Source: Myxococcales bacterium
Lineage (GTDB): Bacteria; Myxococcota_A; Bradymonadia; UBA7976; UBA1532
Length of the DNA: 36,719 nt
Assembly: GCA_002731825.1 (NCBI GenBank)
Contig: PCCS01000057.1
Location: 1 to 36,719 of the forward strand
Direction: 5' to 3'
The translations under genes and the position numbers were made by a program. Positions within the stretch are counted from its first letter, which is position 1. Every line of letters starts with the position of its first letter. Shown here in pieces: positions 1 through 8,555 of the stretch. Below the pieces are notes generated by a model. It was given only the letters and a program-made list of their open reading frames with translations. It was not told the DNA's origin and did not search any database.

Positions 1-813
1 ACAGCGGCCAATAGATGACCCGCACGCCGTCACAAGCCGCTCATCGACCTGACCGTCGCAATCATCGTCTGCGTTGTTGCAGCGTTCATCACTCGGACCC
101 ACATCGCCGACGCACGGACTCCACTGACCAAAGACGCACGACTGCACACCGTGTTGGCATGAGCCGATGTCGAGTCCACAGACTCTCGTGTCCATTGCTC
201 GGCAGTCACAGCCGCTGTCGATAATCCCATCGCAATCATTGTCTATGCCGTCGCAGACCTCGTCGGGAAGTTGTCCACATTGACCACAGGCATTGAGAAC
301 ACCTTCATCCGTCGCACCATCGCAATCATTATCTTCGCCATCACAGATGTCTTCGGCGACCGGGCCACATGCACCACAGGCATTGAGAACACCTTCATCC
401 GTCGCACCATCGCAATCATTGTCTTCGCCATCACAGATGTCTTCAGCGACCGGGCCACATGCGCCACAGTCATTCAAAACGCCCTCATCGATCAGCCCGT
501 CGTTATCATCATCGAGTTCGTTACACATTTCATTGATGGACTGATCCATGACATCGGCATCGTTGGTTTGCATATCGACGAGCATGTCTTTGCCTTCGAG
601 ATCAAGATCGGCCCCACCCATATCGAGTTCTTTGTTCGCCTCTGCATCGGATGTCACTCGCGCATCGATGGCAGCAGATTGGTTGGCATCAATGACATTT
701 TGGTAACCACTGTCGTGGTGATACGCCACAGGTTGCGGGGCAGACACCGTACAGGCCGTAAGGGTGAGCAAGACTGCAGTGCTGATGAGACGATGTGCGT
801 GGTCCAACTTCAT
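1..813 (-). CDS. MopE-like Cys/Asp-repeat lipoprotein, 3' end outside window
   Basis: The minus frame from the ATG at 811-813 stays open to the window edge (271 codons), so the C-terminus is missing. The N-terminus is a lipoprotein signal: a short hydrophobic stretch ending LLTLTAC, with the lipidated Cys at about residue 21. About 70 polar, Asp-rich residues follow. Then come at least five copies of the putative metal-binding motif of the MopE family, such as CDGEDNDCDGATDEG and CDGIDNDCDGIIDSGC. Two copies lie in near-identical 90-bp units. MopE of Methylococcus is a secreted copper protein, and myxobacteria and relatives carry many proteins with this motif, usually of unknown function. The Asp ladders suggest calcium or other divalent metal binding on the outer surface, but this is inference. 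It is divergent from the aminopeptidase gene at 1040. A plus-strand ORF over 271-819 is its antisense shadow. Confidence 0.85.
   Translation of the reverse strand, partial: MKLDHAHRLISTAVLLTLTACTVSAPQPVAYHHDSGYQNVIDANQSAAIDARVTSDAEANKELDMGGADLDLEGKDMLVDMQTNDADVMDQSINEMCNELDDDNDGLIDEGVLNDCGACGPVAEDICDGEDNDCDGATDEGVLNACGACGPVAEDICDGEDNDCDGATDEGVLNACGQCGQLPDEVCDGIDNDCDGIIDSGCDCRAMDTRVCGLDIGSCQHGVQSCVFGQWSPCVGDVGPSDERCNNADDDCDGQVDERLVTACGSSIGRC
284..463 (-). repeat. Two tandem 90-bp units in the MopE-like gene
   Basis: Units 284-373 and 374-463 differ at only a few bases. Each encodes 30 residues containing the CDGEDNDCDGATDEG motif and a CGACGP-type linker. A diverged copy begins at 464. High nucleotide identity suggests recent duplication by slippage or unequal recombination within the gene. 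Confidence 0.85.
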
Positions 814-1039
814 GTCTAAAAGTATTACATTGAGGCTAGGTCTCAGGCGATGTTTTTTTGCTCTTGCCCGCGGTTTTCCCCATGGCGTATCTGTACTTGA
901 AGACCTCTTGTTTCGGATTGCAGTCTCCGCCAAGGCAGACTCGGTGTTGCCACCATTGAATCCGACAGGTCTGTAAGGGGCTGGAATCTCATTTAGAAAG
1001 ACCCCATTGTGTAAGCAACACTTCAGTTGGAGTTCCAAG

Positions 1040-2407
1040 ATGAGCCAGTCGGATACGCCAGACGAGATCATGTTTCAACCTCAGATCAGCATGGAACGCA
1101 TCTGGGATTTAACGGAGGAATTCCGGTCCAATAAAAAGCTTCGATTAGCCCAAAATGCGGTCACTCAGACAACAGCTGATGACGTCGCGCTCAATCGGGA
1201 GGTTGTGACCGCATCCGACTTCAGCTTTTCCATAACACTGGATGATTGGCGCGTGACCAATCAGAAAAGATCGGGTCGATGCTGGATGTTTGCAGCCCTC
1301 AATCTTCTGCGGGTGGGGGCGAGGGACGCTTTGAACGTACGCAATTTTGAATTCAGCCAGAATTACACTCTTTTTTGGGATAAATTTGAGCGGTCCAATT
1401 ACTTTTTTGAGGAAATTTTATCCACGAGCAGTCTAGTCGTCGATGACCGATTAGTGGCTCACATGCTCCATGAACCCCTGAGTGATGGTGGCCAGTGGAA
1501 CATGGCGGTCAACATCATTCGGAAGCACGGCCTGGTTCCGAAACAAGTCATGCCCGAGAGCGAAAGCTCGTCTAGCACGAGGCGGATGAATTCAATTTTA
1601 AAGTATAAACTGAGAGAGGGTGCGAGGGATTTAAGAGCGGCTGTCAAGGATGGGGTCGGCCTAGATCAGCTTCGTCAAAAAAAACATCAGTGCCTCGAAG
1701 AGATCTGGCGGATTCTCTGTATTCATTTGGGTACGCCGCCATCCCAATTTGATTGGCAATGGACAGATAAAGACGGGGACTTCCACCGCGATGGATTGAT
1801 GACGCCCCAAGAATTTGCGGCGCGATATGTCGACATACCCCTCGATGATTATGTGTGTCTGGTTCACGACCCGCGACCTGAAAATAAATATGGCCAGACC
1901 TATACTGTAGAATTTCTCGGCAATGTTGTTGGTGGAGACCCTGTGGTCTACCTCAATGTCGAAATGGACATGATGAAACAGATGACTCAACGCATGTTAG
2001 AAGAGCGTATCCCCGTCTGGTTTGGATGTGATGTCGGCCAACAAATGCGGCGCGACTTGGGCCTTTGGGATACCCAGTTATTTGATTATGAAAATTTGTA
2101 CGATGTCTCTTTCGACTTGGATAAAGCAGCTCGCCTACATCATCATGAAACATTGATGACCCACGCTATGTTGTTCACAGGTATTGATGTGAGAGATGGG
2201 TCTGCACGCCGTTGGAAAGTCGAGAACAGCTGGGGGGCCGAGAACGGTCGTGATGGATTCTATCAAATGAATGATTCATGGTTTGATGAATATGTTTTTG
2301 AAATTGCAGCGCCGAAGTCGATGCTCCCAGACGACCTCATAAAAGCCCTCGATGACACGCCGAGAGTTTTGCCCGCATGGGATCCGATGGGTGCATTAGC
2401 CCGTTAG
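1040..2407 (+). CDS. pepC: Aminopeptidase C / bleomycin hydrolase family cysteine peptidase (C1B)
   Basis: Cytosolic papain-fold aminopeptidase that removes N-terminal residues from peptides. The active-site block VTNQKRSGRCWMFAALN carries the oxyanion Gln75 and nucleophile Cys81. His375 lies in THAMLFTGIDV and Asn396 in VENSWG, completing the triad. The C-terminus ends WDPMGALAR, close to the family's usual autoinhibitory tail. At 455 residues it has family length. I chose ATG 1040 because GGAG sits about seven bases upstream. A TTG at 1007 would add 11 residues with no family support. There is no signal peptide, so it is intracellular. It is monocistronic and convergent with the glutamate dehydrogenase gene 64 bases downstream. 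A general peptide-recycling role is likely. Confidence 0.93.
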   Translation: MSQSDTPDEIMFQPQISMERIWDLTEEFRSNKKLRLAQNAVTQTTADDVALNREVVTASDFSFSITLDDWRVTNQKRSGRCWMFAALNLLRVGARDALNVRNFEFSQNYTLFWDKFERSNYFFEEILSTSSLVVDDRLVAHMLHEPLSDGGQWNMAVNIIRKHGLVPKQVMPESESSSSTRRMNSILKYKLREGARDLRAAVKDGVGLDQLRQKKHQCLEEIWRILCIHLGTPPSQFDWQWTDKDGDFHRDGLMTPQEFAARYVDIPLDDYVCLVHDPRPENKYGQTYTVEFLGNVVGGDPVVYLNVEMDMMKQMTQRMLEERIPVWFGCDVGQQMRRDLGLWDTQLFDYENLYDVSFDLDKAARLHHHETLMTHAMLFTGIDVRDGSARRWKVENSWGAENGRDGFYQMNDSWFDEYVFEIAAPKSMLPDDLIKALDDTPRVLPAWDPMGALAR

Positions 2408-2471
2408 GCGGTCCGCGGATCCCGTCAGCATTACGAGACAAATAGGCGGGTTAATATCGTGAAACCGGTGT

Positions 2472-5363
2472 CTACTGGTCGGCGTTCTCCAGCAGTTCGA
2501 TGACCTCTTTTTTCTCCGGTAAGTCACTGGCATGGAGCGCATCAATGACCCGCTTGGTTGTACTGACATGCCGCAGATAGGCCATCGCCAGCTCCCCCCG
2601 GCTCTCGTCATTGATATCGCTTAAATAATCGATGCCTTTCCGATAGACCAACTCGCTTGCCAAGACAGAGGCGATAACCCGGTTGAAGTAATCTCTTGGC
2701 AAGGCATCGACAGCGGCGTGTCCAGCAGCCTGGCTCAGGCTCTTTGGTAGATAGTTTTCGAATAGTGCATCGACCAGTTTGGCATCGGCTGGGCTCAGTT
2801 CATCAATGCGTTCGATGGCGGCATCTTTCATCTGGTTGATGGTCTCGCTCAATCGGACACTGACTTTCGACAGCGGAATATGAGGGCGTCTCTGGTACTG
2901 ACTGAAGAGAAGTGTCGCCTCTTTCTGAGCGAGCCGGCGTAATCGATTGAGAACCTCGTCCACGAAGTCTGCTTTAATGGCTAAGAAGGTCTCTTCATCG
3001 ATCAACAAACTCGCCGCGATCTCAAAGCTTGAGCAGATGACGCCACATTTGTTGGCCGAACTGTCTTTTACAAACAACACTTGGGCCTCTCGCGATAAAG
3101 CATCTCTGGCTTCTTCCGTGAAAAAGAGATTCGCCCCTTCGACAACAATGGATGCGCTGCCCTGTCCGTCGGACGTGAGAAAATGAGTCCAATTATCTCC
3201 GTTGACGGCCGCGGGCCGGCCGCCACATGGAATGAATGCATCTGCTAAAACACGATTATGAAGAGTGTTGCGTGCTTCCAGTCCACCGGGGTCATCGAGG
3301 GCCAACACACGGCCATGGTCGCTCAATCGAGTTCCATTAAATTCAGTAATGCCAGCGCCCATGTCGACCAGTCGACTTAATTCGTCCAGATTTAAACCAT
3401 CGGGATCCTCTGCAGAGCCTGTTCCGTCCGCAATGGCGACGATACGAGGGTTCGAGCCGAATTCACGCACCATGATTCGAATTGCATTTCCCGCCACGTC
3501 ACCATCGGGTCCACCGGTCATTTTGACCGTAAATGGTGTTGTCCTTGGATCGATGCCTCGAGTTTTGAGTGCGGCCTCCAAAAAGACCACCACGCCTTCG
3601 CTGGTGACGCCGTATTGCTTGTGGTTGATCCCAGCACCAGGCTTCGAACTCATAAACGCATTGGGGCAGGGGTGCCCCCGCCTATAGGCCCTTTGGACAA
3701 GCCATGTAATCAGCTCATCGGTGATATTCTCATCGGGCCCTAAATAGATCAGGCTGCTCGGCGTGTCAGCATCAGAGAGATTCAAATCGAGTAGCGTATC
3801 TCCCAGTGCTTTGACCACGCGCTCGGTGCTGGCCTCAGGCGTTGCCAGAATCACGCCTTTAGCGCCCCCCTCGGGGATATCTTTATTCTTGAGTTGCTGG
3901 GCGAAAGCCAGGCCCCAGGCTTCGTTATAGAGTCGGTTTGTTTCATTTACGTACGCGAGTCGGCCCCGCGGTCTAACGACTCTCAAACCACCGCGCGCGA
4001 TGTCTCTGAAGCGGACGTGCAGACCGTGGAACATACAGCCGAAGAAATAGAGCACTCCAAAAGGATGATCGCGATCATCGGACTCCTCTCCATGGAGGAA
4101 ATCTGCTTTCAAGACCATGCCCAGTGAGTAGCGTCTCTGCAGATGGATGTTGGTCTTTTGGACAGCCAGTGCGCCCAGACAGAGAGTCTCAAGAACCTTA
4201 CGCCCACTGGCATCACCCTCTGCACCTGCTGCGAGTGCCATGATGGCACGGACTTGATTTTGGTATTGGTCCTCATGGATTTCGTCTCGGGCAAAACGCT
4301 CGACGAAGACCTGCGCCAAGCGTTGCGTCGATTCTATATTGCTAAAAACAAGGTCTTCGACTCGGTCACGACTAAAACGATATGGATTGTGCGGCCCGAG
4401 CCGTTGATGGACCAAATCTGATAGGGCCAACAACACTTCGCATTGGGTCAGAGACAGGTGCGGATGATGCCCTTGATTGGCTCGACTGAGTACGCGGCGG
4501 TCGAGCCACGCCAGCCTCTCCAAGTCGTGTCTGATTTCACGCCAATCGGACCGTTTGGGGTTGATGGCGTCGCCATTTGGGTCAACACACACCAATGAAA
4601 CCATGGAGACGTTGGGTCCGTTGGTTGGTCCCATCGATTCTAGATAGGCGCGTCTAACATCGATGCCCCGGATGGAGAGATAGCGAGCTGTTCGGCGAAA
4701 TAAAGACGTTGGATCGGCATTGGCTGCGGCGATAATAAATCGCGACAGTCCAGGGGCGGTGGAAACGAGCTCTACATGGCTGATGACGTCCTCAGTGCCC
4801 GCAACCTGTGTGTACAAAGCCATATGTTTGAAGAAACGTTTTGCACTCACTGACAGAATATAGCCCGCGCGACACCGTTGGACATGTTGCTCAACGGCAT
4901 CGGATGTCAATTCAGGCGCGTACTGCGTTAAGCGAGCGGCCAATCTTTCAAATGCGGCTCTCTGGGCGGAATCCGATGGTTTATAGGCTTCCGTCTTTTT
5001 AAATGAGAATACATCCACGATCAGTTGGCCATCTGAGGCTGTATAGATGCGCGCCGAATTGAGTGCGCGGTCCCTTGGCAATTGGTCGACGAGATGCGCC
5101 AGCAAGCCTGGCCTATCGTGCGCGTTGATGAATGTCCATAAATCATCGTCATCGGCTTTGAGCGTCAGGGCCAATGGTTGACCGGACGAGCGAGCAGCGA
5201 TGATCGCGCTCAGATGGTCTTCAACTGTCTTCGAATTTAAATCCCGAAAATAAGATGCAGGCATGTGCTCAGCAAACCACGGGGCAACCTCTGCTGTCGT
5301 GGATGCCAATCGCTTGGTGATTGCCTCGACTAAACGTAGACCTTCAGCTCGTCTCTCAATCAT
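2472..5363 (-). CDS. Large NAD-dependent glutamate dehydrogenase (about 115-kDa class)
   Basis: Oxidative deamination of glutamate to 2-oxoglutarate and ammonium with NAD, a catabolic entry of amino acids to the TCA cycle. The 963 residues are nearer the 115-kDa class than the roughly 1,600-residue bacterial 180-kDa class. The N-terminal half resembles the ACT-like regulatory regions of these enzymes. The catalytic half has VRFRDIARGGLR, then KDIPEGGAKG with the predicted catalytic Lys, GPDENIT, KPGAGINHKQYGVTSEGV and TGGPDGDVAGNAIRIM. The start is supported by GGAGG nine bases upstream of the ATG. A perfect GTTCAAT/ATTGAAC inverted repeat lies about 90 bases upstream and may be regulatory. 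The nearby tyrosine-degradation and aminomutase genes suggest an amino-acid-using lifestyle. Confidence 0.93.
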   Translation of the reverse strand: MIERRAEGLRLVEAITKRLASTTAEVAPWFAEHMPASYFRDLNSKTVEDHLSAIIAARSSGQPLALTLKADDDDLWTFINAHDRPGLLAHLVDQLPRDRALNSARIYTASDGQLIVDVFSFKKTEAYKPSDSAQRAAFERLAARLTQYAPELTSDAVEQHVQRCRAGYILSVSAKRFFKHMALYTQVAGTEDVISHVELVSTAPGLSRFIIAAANADPTSLFRRTARYLSIRGIDVRRAYLESMGPTNGPNVSMVSLVCVDPNGDAINPKRSDWREIRHDLERLAWLDRRVLSRANQGHHPHLSLTQCEVLLALSDLVHQRLGPHNPYRFSRDRVEDLVFSNIESTQRLAQVFVERFARDEIHEDQYQNQVRAIMALAAGAEGDASGRKVLETLCLGALAVQKTNIHLQRRYSLGMVLKADFLHGEESDDRDHPFGVLYFFGCMFHGLHVRFRDIARGGLRVVRPRGRLAYVNETNRLYNEAWGLAFAQQLKNKDIPEGGAKGVILATPEASTERVVKALGDTLLDLNLSDADTPSSLIYLGPDENITDELITWLVQRAYRRGHPCPNAFMSSKPGAGINHKQYGVTSEGVVVFLEAALKTRGIDPRTTPFTVKMTGGPDGDVAGNAIRIMVREFGSNPRIVAIADGTGSAEDPDGLNLDELSRLVDMGAGITEFNGTRLSDHGRVLALDDPGGLEARNTLHNRVLADAFIPCGGRPAAVNGDNWTHFLTSDGQGSASIVVEGANLFFTEEARDALSREAQVLFVKDSSANKCGVICSSFEIAASLLIDEETFLAIKADFVDEVLNRLRRLAQKEATLLFSQYQRRPHIPLSKVSVRLSETINQMKDAAIERIDELSPADAKLVDALFENYLPKSLSQAAGHAAVDALPRDYFNRVIASVLASELVYRKGIDYLSDINDESRGELAMAYLRHVSTTKRVIDALHASDLPEKKEVIELLENADQ

Positions 5364-5452
5364 CTCTAGCTGCCTCCTGCGACTTTCAGTCCTGGCATAC
5401 CTGCCTTGGCTTCAGAGATCCAGAGCCAGTTCACTCATTTTACAGGTCGCGG

Positions 5453-5468
5453 GTTCAATTGATTGAAC
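5453..5468. promoter_or_regulatory. Inverted repeat upstream of glutamate dehydrogenase
   Basis: GTTCAAT-TG-ATTGAAC has perfect 7-bp arms with a 2-bp centre. It lies between the 3' end of the radical SAM gene and the dehydrogenase start. Its symmetry and size suit a dimeric repressor or activator site. The spacer is too short for an RNA hairpin terminator, and no U-tract follows. Confidence 0.4.
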
Positions 5469-5485
5469 GACGCGTCAACTGTACC

Positions 5486-6487
5486 TTAATTGATCACCAC
5501 CAGTTCATTGTTTGATGGCGCCGTTTTTGATTCGCAGGGTGGCGTGTAATGGAGAAGTCTGCACCGGTTGCAGTGTGATCTAAACGGGCCTTTAATAAAG
5601 TTTTTTTCGAGCTTACTCAGAGGGTCTCTGCCCAAATGAAAGCGGTGTCCGACATCTGGCGGGAAATACGGGCAATACCGGTATTTTAAGATCGAACGCC
5701 CCCGCTCACCACCCCCATAAGACAAGCGTAATTCGATTGGGTCTTTGCGGTAGACGCAGCGCGTGACGTCCCCGCTTTCAAGGACCGGTTTCATCCAGTC
5801 TACACTGCTTGACGGGCGTGCTTTGTGTGTCCAGCCGGCGTCTGCTAGAAGGCCATCCAAGTCCTTCATTCTTTCGTGCACCCGTTCGGCTGAGCGCTGC
5901 ATGGTATCCACAACCTGCCCATCGCCTTGATCGTTCATCAGTTTTAGACTCACTTCGCAGGTCTCATTGGGGGTGATATAATTTCGAAATCGAGCGATTT
6001 CCTCTGCAAATAATTTGTGATTCACAATGAATTTGAAACGTTTTTTGACTGGCATGGCAGCGGCACGACGGATGTTGTCTATGTAGACATCGAAGGGGAA
6101 TCCCTGAGTCAGATTATGCCAACGCTCTGGCTCAAAATAGATGGGCGTATGATTGAGAACCACCTGGTCTGGAAATTTGAAGCGAGCGACCTTGTCCATC
6201 ACGCGACGGCTAAACTGATACGATGTAAAGACGTGAATCTTCTCTGTATGAGCGGCAATGGCCGACAGCAGAGGCTCGATATCGGGAGACAACAACGGTT
6301 CGCCGCCAGACACAAAGACTTCCTTTGGTTTAAAGGTCTCGATGATCTCCAAGTAGGTTTGGTGAAATGAATCGCGGATCCCATTGCTCGATAGGCGCTC
6401 AAAAATTGGGTTTTTACGATGTGTTGAACACCACGCACACTTGGCCCTGCACGGATGAATCATCTGTATGCGGATGAACTTAAACAT
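5486..6487 (-). CDS. Radical SAM enzyme of unknown substrate
   Basis: The N-terminus has the 4Fe-4S/SAM motif C13-x3-C17-x2-C20 (HPCRAKCAWC), followed by the SAM-contacting SGGEPLL motif. These define a radical SAM protein of 333 residues. The C-terminal third holds further cysteines (CVYRKDP, YCPYFPP, HCNRC and PPCESK), a pattern suggesting an auxiliary iron-sulfur cluster as in MoaA- or SPASM/twitch-type enzymes. The arrangement does not match a subfamily I can name. There is no signal peptide. It lies upstream of glutamate dehydrogenase on the same strand, 122 bases apart, so co-transcription is possible. No precursor peptide, methyltransferase or cofactor gene is adjacent, so no pathway can be assigned. 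Confidence 0.85.
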   Translation of the reverse strand: MFKFIRIQMIHPCRAKCAWCSTHRKNPIFERLSSNGIRDSFHQTYLEIIETFKPKEVFVSGGEPLLSPDIEPLLSAIAAHTEKIHVFTSYQFSRRVMDKVARFKFPDQVVLNHTPIYFEPERWHNLTQGFPFDVYIDNIRRAAAMPVKKRFKFIVNHKLFAEEIARFRNYITPNETCEVSLKLMNDQGDGQVVDTMQRSAERVHERMKDLDGLLADAGWTHKARPSSSVDWMKPVLESGDVTRCVYRKDPIELRLSYGGGERGRSILKYRYCPYFPPDVGHRFHLGRDPLSKLEKNFIKGPFRSHCNRCRLLHYTPPCESKTAPSNNELVVIN

Positions 6488-6915
6488 CGGCTATCCCCCC
6501 CGGTCGATGTTGCTCGTCATGGTAGCACAACATCGATCACGTTTTATATCCAAGGCTCGACAGGATGTCTCGAACATTCAGGTCGTTCCCGGCGTATCTT
6601 CAAGGTCTGTGTCCATGTCAATTTTGGGTGCTATGTACGAGCGCGTTTTAATTTTTCTCCGTCTTGGGCGTGCATTGATGACCGGATGTCATGAAGGCGG
6701 TGCCAGATAGGCTCACCGGTGAGACCGAGTGACCCAGCCTGATCACGACCGCCGATTGCGCTGGCCGGGAGAGCAGACTCTTTAGCACCCTAAAGTCAAT
6801 TGGATGAGCCCGCATTCAACGGGTTTTTATAGGCCTTAATTTCGGTCCAATTGCCTTGCAGTTCAATGTTGGAAACGGTAGACCAAAATCTGCTCAGAGA
6901 ACAATGGGGGTACGC
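6488..6915. other. Divergent intergenic region with nested inverted repeats
   Basis: I see no convincing gene in this 428-base gap between the minus-strand radical SAM gene and the plus-strand fumarylacetoacetase gene. Just upstream of the latter, CAATTGGA (6797-6804) and TCCAATTG (6846-6853) form an 8-bp inverted repeat. It encloses a small GCCCG/CGGGT hairpin followed by T-rich sequence near 6808-6832. This could be a leader structure or binding site for the tyrosine-degradation operon. I tested it mentally against the glycine riboswitch consensus and it does not match. Confidence 0.35.
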
Positions 6916-7899
6916 ATGAAACTGGCAACACGAAAGAATGGAACCAGAGACGGTGAATTATTGGTCGTCTCAAAGGACAACAAACAAGCCGTTCTGGCCG
7001 CTGAAATAGCACCAACAATGCAGGCGGCCTTGGATGAGTGGTCCCAAATCGCACCGCAGTTAAGCGGACTCTATGATGCCCTCAACTCTGGCCAAGCGGC
7101 CGGGGCTTTTGAGGTGGATGTCGCATCCCTGCACAGTCCTTTTCCTCGCGCTTATGGGTGGATCGACGGCAGTGCATACATCAACCATATCGTTCTTGTG
7201 CGAAAAGCACGGGGTGCCGAGCCGCCGGAGACACTGCGAACCGATCCCCTCGTATACCAAGGGGGCAGCGATACGTTCTTGGGTCCACGTGATGATATTC
7301 CGTTGGCCAATACGGCGTGGGGTTGCGACTTTGAGTCTGAAATTGCGGTCGTGATGGATGACACTCCGCAGGGTGTCAAAGCCGAGGACGCGGGCCAATA
7401 CGTTCGCTTGGTCATGCTCTGTAATGATGTCTCGCTGAGAAGCTTAATTCCGGGAGAGTTGGCTAAGGGGTTTGGTTTCTTTACCTCAAAGCCGTCCTCC
7501 GCGTTTAGTCCCTTTGCCATCACACCTGACGAACTCGGTGACGCCTGGCAGAACGGGCGATTGCATCTGCCTCTGATCACCCATTTCAATGGGGCCAAGT
7601 ACGGCGATCCTGACGCGGGCCCCGAGATGCACTTTAGCTTTTACGAGATCATCGAGCATGTTTGTAAAACGCGCGGGTTGGCCGCTGGCACCATCATTGG
7701 TAGTGGCACAATTAGCAATGAAGACCGGAGCCGCGGATCGTCTTGTCTCGCCGAGAAGAGAATGATCGAGAAAATTGACACAGGTGAATTCAAAACACCG
7801 TTCATGAATTATGGGGACCGAGTCACCATCGAGATGTTCAATTCCAACGGCGATAGCTTATTTGGCCAAATTGACCAAACGGTGGTCTCTAAAGGGTAA
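6916..7899 (+). CDS. fah: Fumarylacetoacetate hydrolase family protein
   Basis: Last step of tyrosine catabolism: cleavage of fumarylacetoacetate to fumarate and acetoacetate. From ATG 6916 the product is 327 residues beginning MKLATRKNG, matching the usual start of the bacterial FAH subfamily. GGGGG lies five bases upstream. Upstream starts at 6904 and 6856 are open but less likely. Recognisable blocks are YQGGSDTFLGP, DFESEIAVV with metal-binding acidic residues, MLCNDVSLRSLIPGELAKG, SKPSSAFSP and GSGTISN. The protein is cytosolic. The isomerase gene that makes its substrate starts within about 12 bases of the stop, so the two form a tight operon, and 4-hydroxyphenylpyruvate dioxygenase is close by. 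Related hydrolases act on other acylpyruvates, but context favours the tyrosine route. Confidence 0.92.
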   Translation: MKLATRKNGTRDGELLVVSKDNKQAVLAAEIAPTMQAALDEWSQIAPQLSGLYDALNSGQAAGAFEVDVASLHSPFPRAYGWIDGSAYINHIVLVRKARGAEPPETLRTDPLVYQGGSDTFLGPRDDIPLANTAWGCDFESEIAVVMDDTPQGVKAEDAGQYVRLVMLCNDVSLRSLIPGELAKGFGFFTSKPSSAFSPFAITPDELGDAWQNGRLHLPLITHFNGAKYGDPDAGPEMHFSFYEIIEHVCKTRGLAAGTIIGSGTISNEDRSRGSSCLAEKRMIEKIDTGEFKTPFMNYGDRVTIEMFNSNGDSLFGQIDQTVVSKG

Positions 7900-7910
7900 G
7901 GTTGACTTCG

Positions 7911-8555
7911 ATGACACTGACCCTCCGAAGCTATTGGCGCTCATCGTGTTCGTGGCGTGTGCGTATCGCACTCAATATGAAAGGGCTGGAATACCAAACG
8001 GTCCCTGTTCATTTAGTTGCTGATGGCGGGCATCAACATACGCAAGAGCACAGAGCCCTCAATCCAATGCGGGAATTACCGGTCTTGATGGTCAATGGCC
8101 AACCCATCGCTCAGAGTGTGGCGATACTTGAGTATTTGGAAGAATGTCATCCGCAGCCCTCGTTGCTGCCGACTAAACCTGTTGAACGCGCTGTCGTAAG
8201 ACAGATGGTCGAAGTCATTAACAGCGGCATTCAGCCGATTCAAAACCTCCGAGTCATGCAGAGACTTGGGCGTGAATTTGGATTCGACAAACCCAATCAG
8301 CAAGCGTGGTCCCGAGGGTGGATTGAATTTGGTTTCGAGGCGCTTCATCATTTGGTCGAACGCCATGGTGCAACCTACAGTTTTGGTGACCAGGTCACGC
8401 TGGCCGACTTAACGCTCATCCCTCAGCTCTATAATGCGCGGCGTTTCAGCGTTGATTTAGAACGGTTTCCACGACTCCTAGAAATCGAGTCGGCGCTGAT
8501 TCAAATTCCAGCATTCATCTCGGCCCATCCAGACCGACAACCGGATGCAGCTTAG
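7911..8555 (+). CDS. maiA: Maleylacetoacetate isomerase (zeta-class glutathione transferase)
   Basis: Glutathione-dependent cis-trans isomerisation of maleylacetoacetate to fumarylacetoacetate. The N-terminal thioredoxin-like domain carries the family signature SSCSWRVRIAL, with the catalytic serines and Cys. NPMRELPVL holds the cis-Pro region and QSVAILEYLEE the glutathione gamma-glutamyl contact. The helical C-terminal domain contains FGDQVTLADLTLIPQLYNA. At 214 residues it has family length. I prefer ATG 7911. A TTG at 7902 would add three residues. It follows fah immediately, and its stop overlaps the stop of the opposing MarR gene by a few bases, so the cluster is very compact. Confidence 0.94.
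   Translation: MTLTLRSYWRSSCSWRVRIALNMKGLEYQTVPVHLVADGGHQHTQEHRALNPMRELPVLMVNGQPIAQSVAILEYLEECHPQPSLLPTKPVERAVVRQMVEVINSGIQPIQNLRVMQRLGREFGFDKPNQQAWSRGWIEFGFEALHHLVERHGATYSFGDQVTLADLTLIPQLYNARRFSVDLERFPRLLEIESALIQIPAFISAHPDRQPDAA

Noticed and set aside
271..819. Plus-strand 182-codon open frame rich in Ile and Thr
   Set aside because: It is antisense to the MopE-like gene. The repeated protein sequence only mirrors the 90-bp repeats, and the minus frame has a signal peptide and a known motif.
5440..5470. GGTTCAATT resembling a tRNA T-arm
   Set aside because: It does not pair as a T-stem, and no acceptor stem, D-arm or anticodon arm surrounds it. It is explained by the palindrome.
6455..6710. 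Two overlapping plus-strand ORFs of about 80 codons
   Set aside because: No ribosome binding site or family, different frames overlap, and they start inside the radical SAM gene on the other strand.
6690..6840. Possible glycine riboswitch (GGGAGAG-like piece) upstream of fah
   Set aside because: The remaining conserved parts of the aptamer are not present on either strand.
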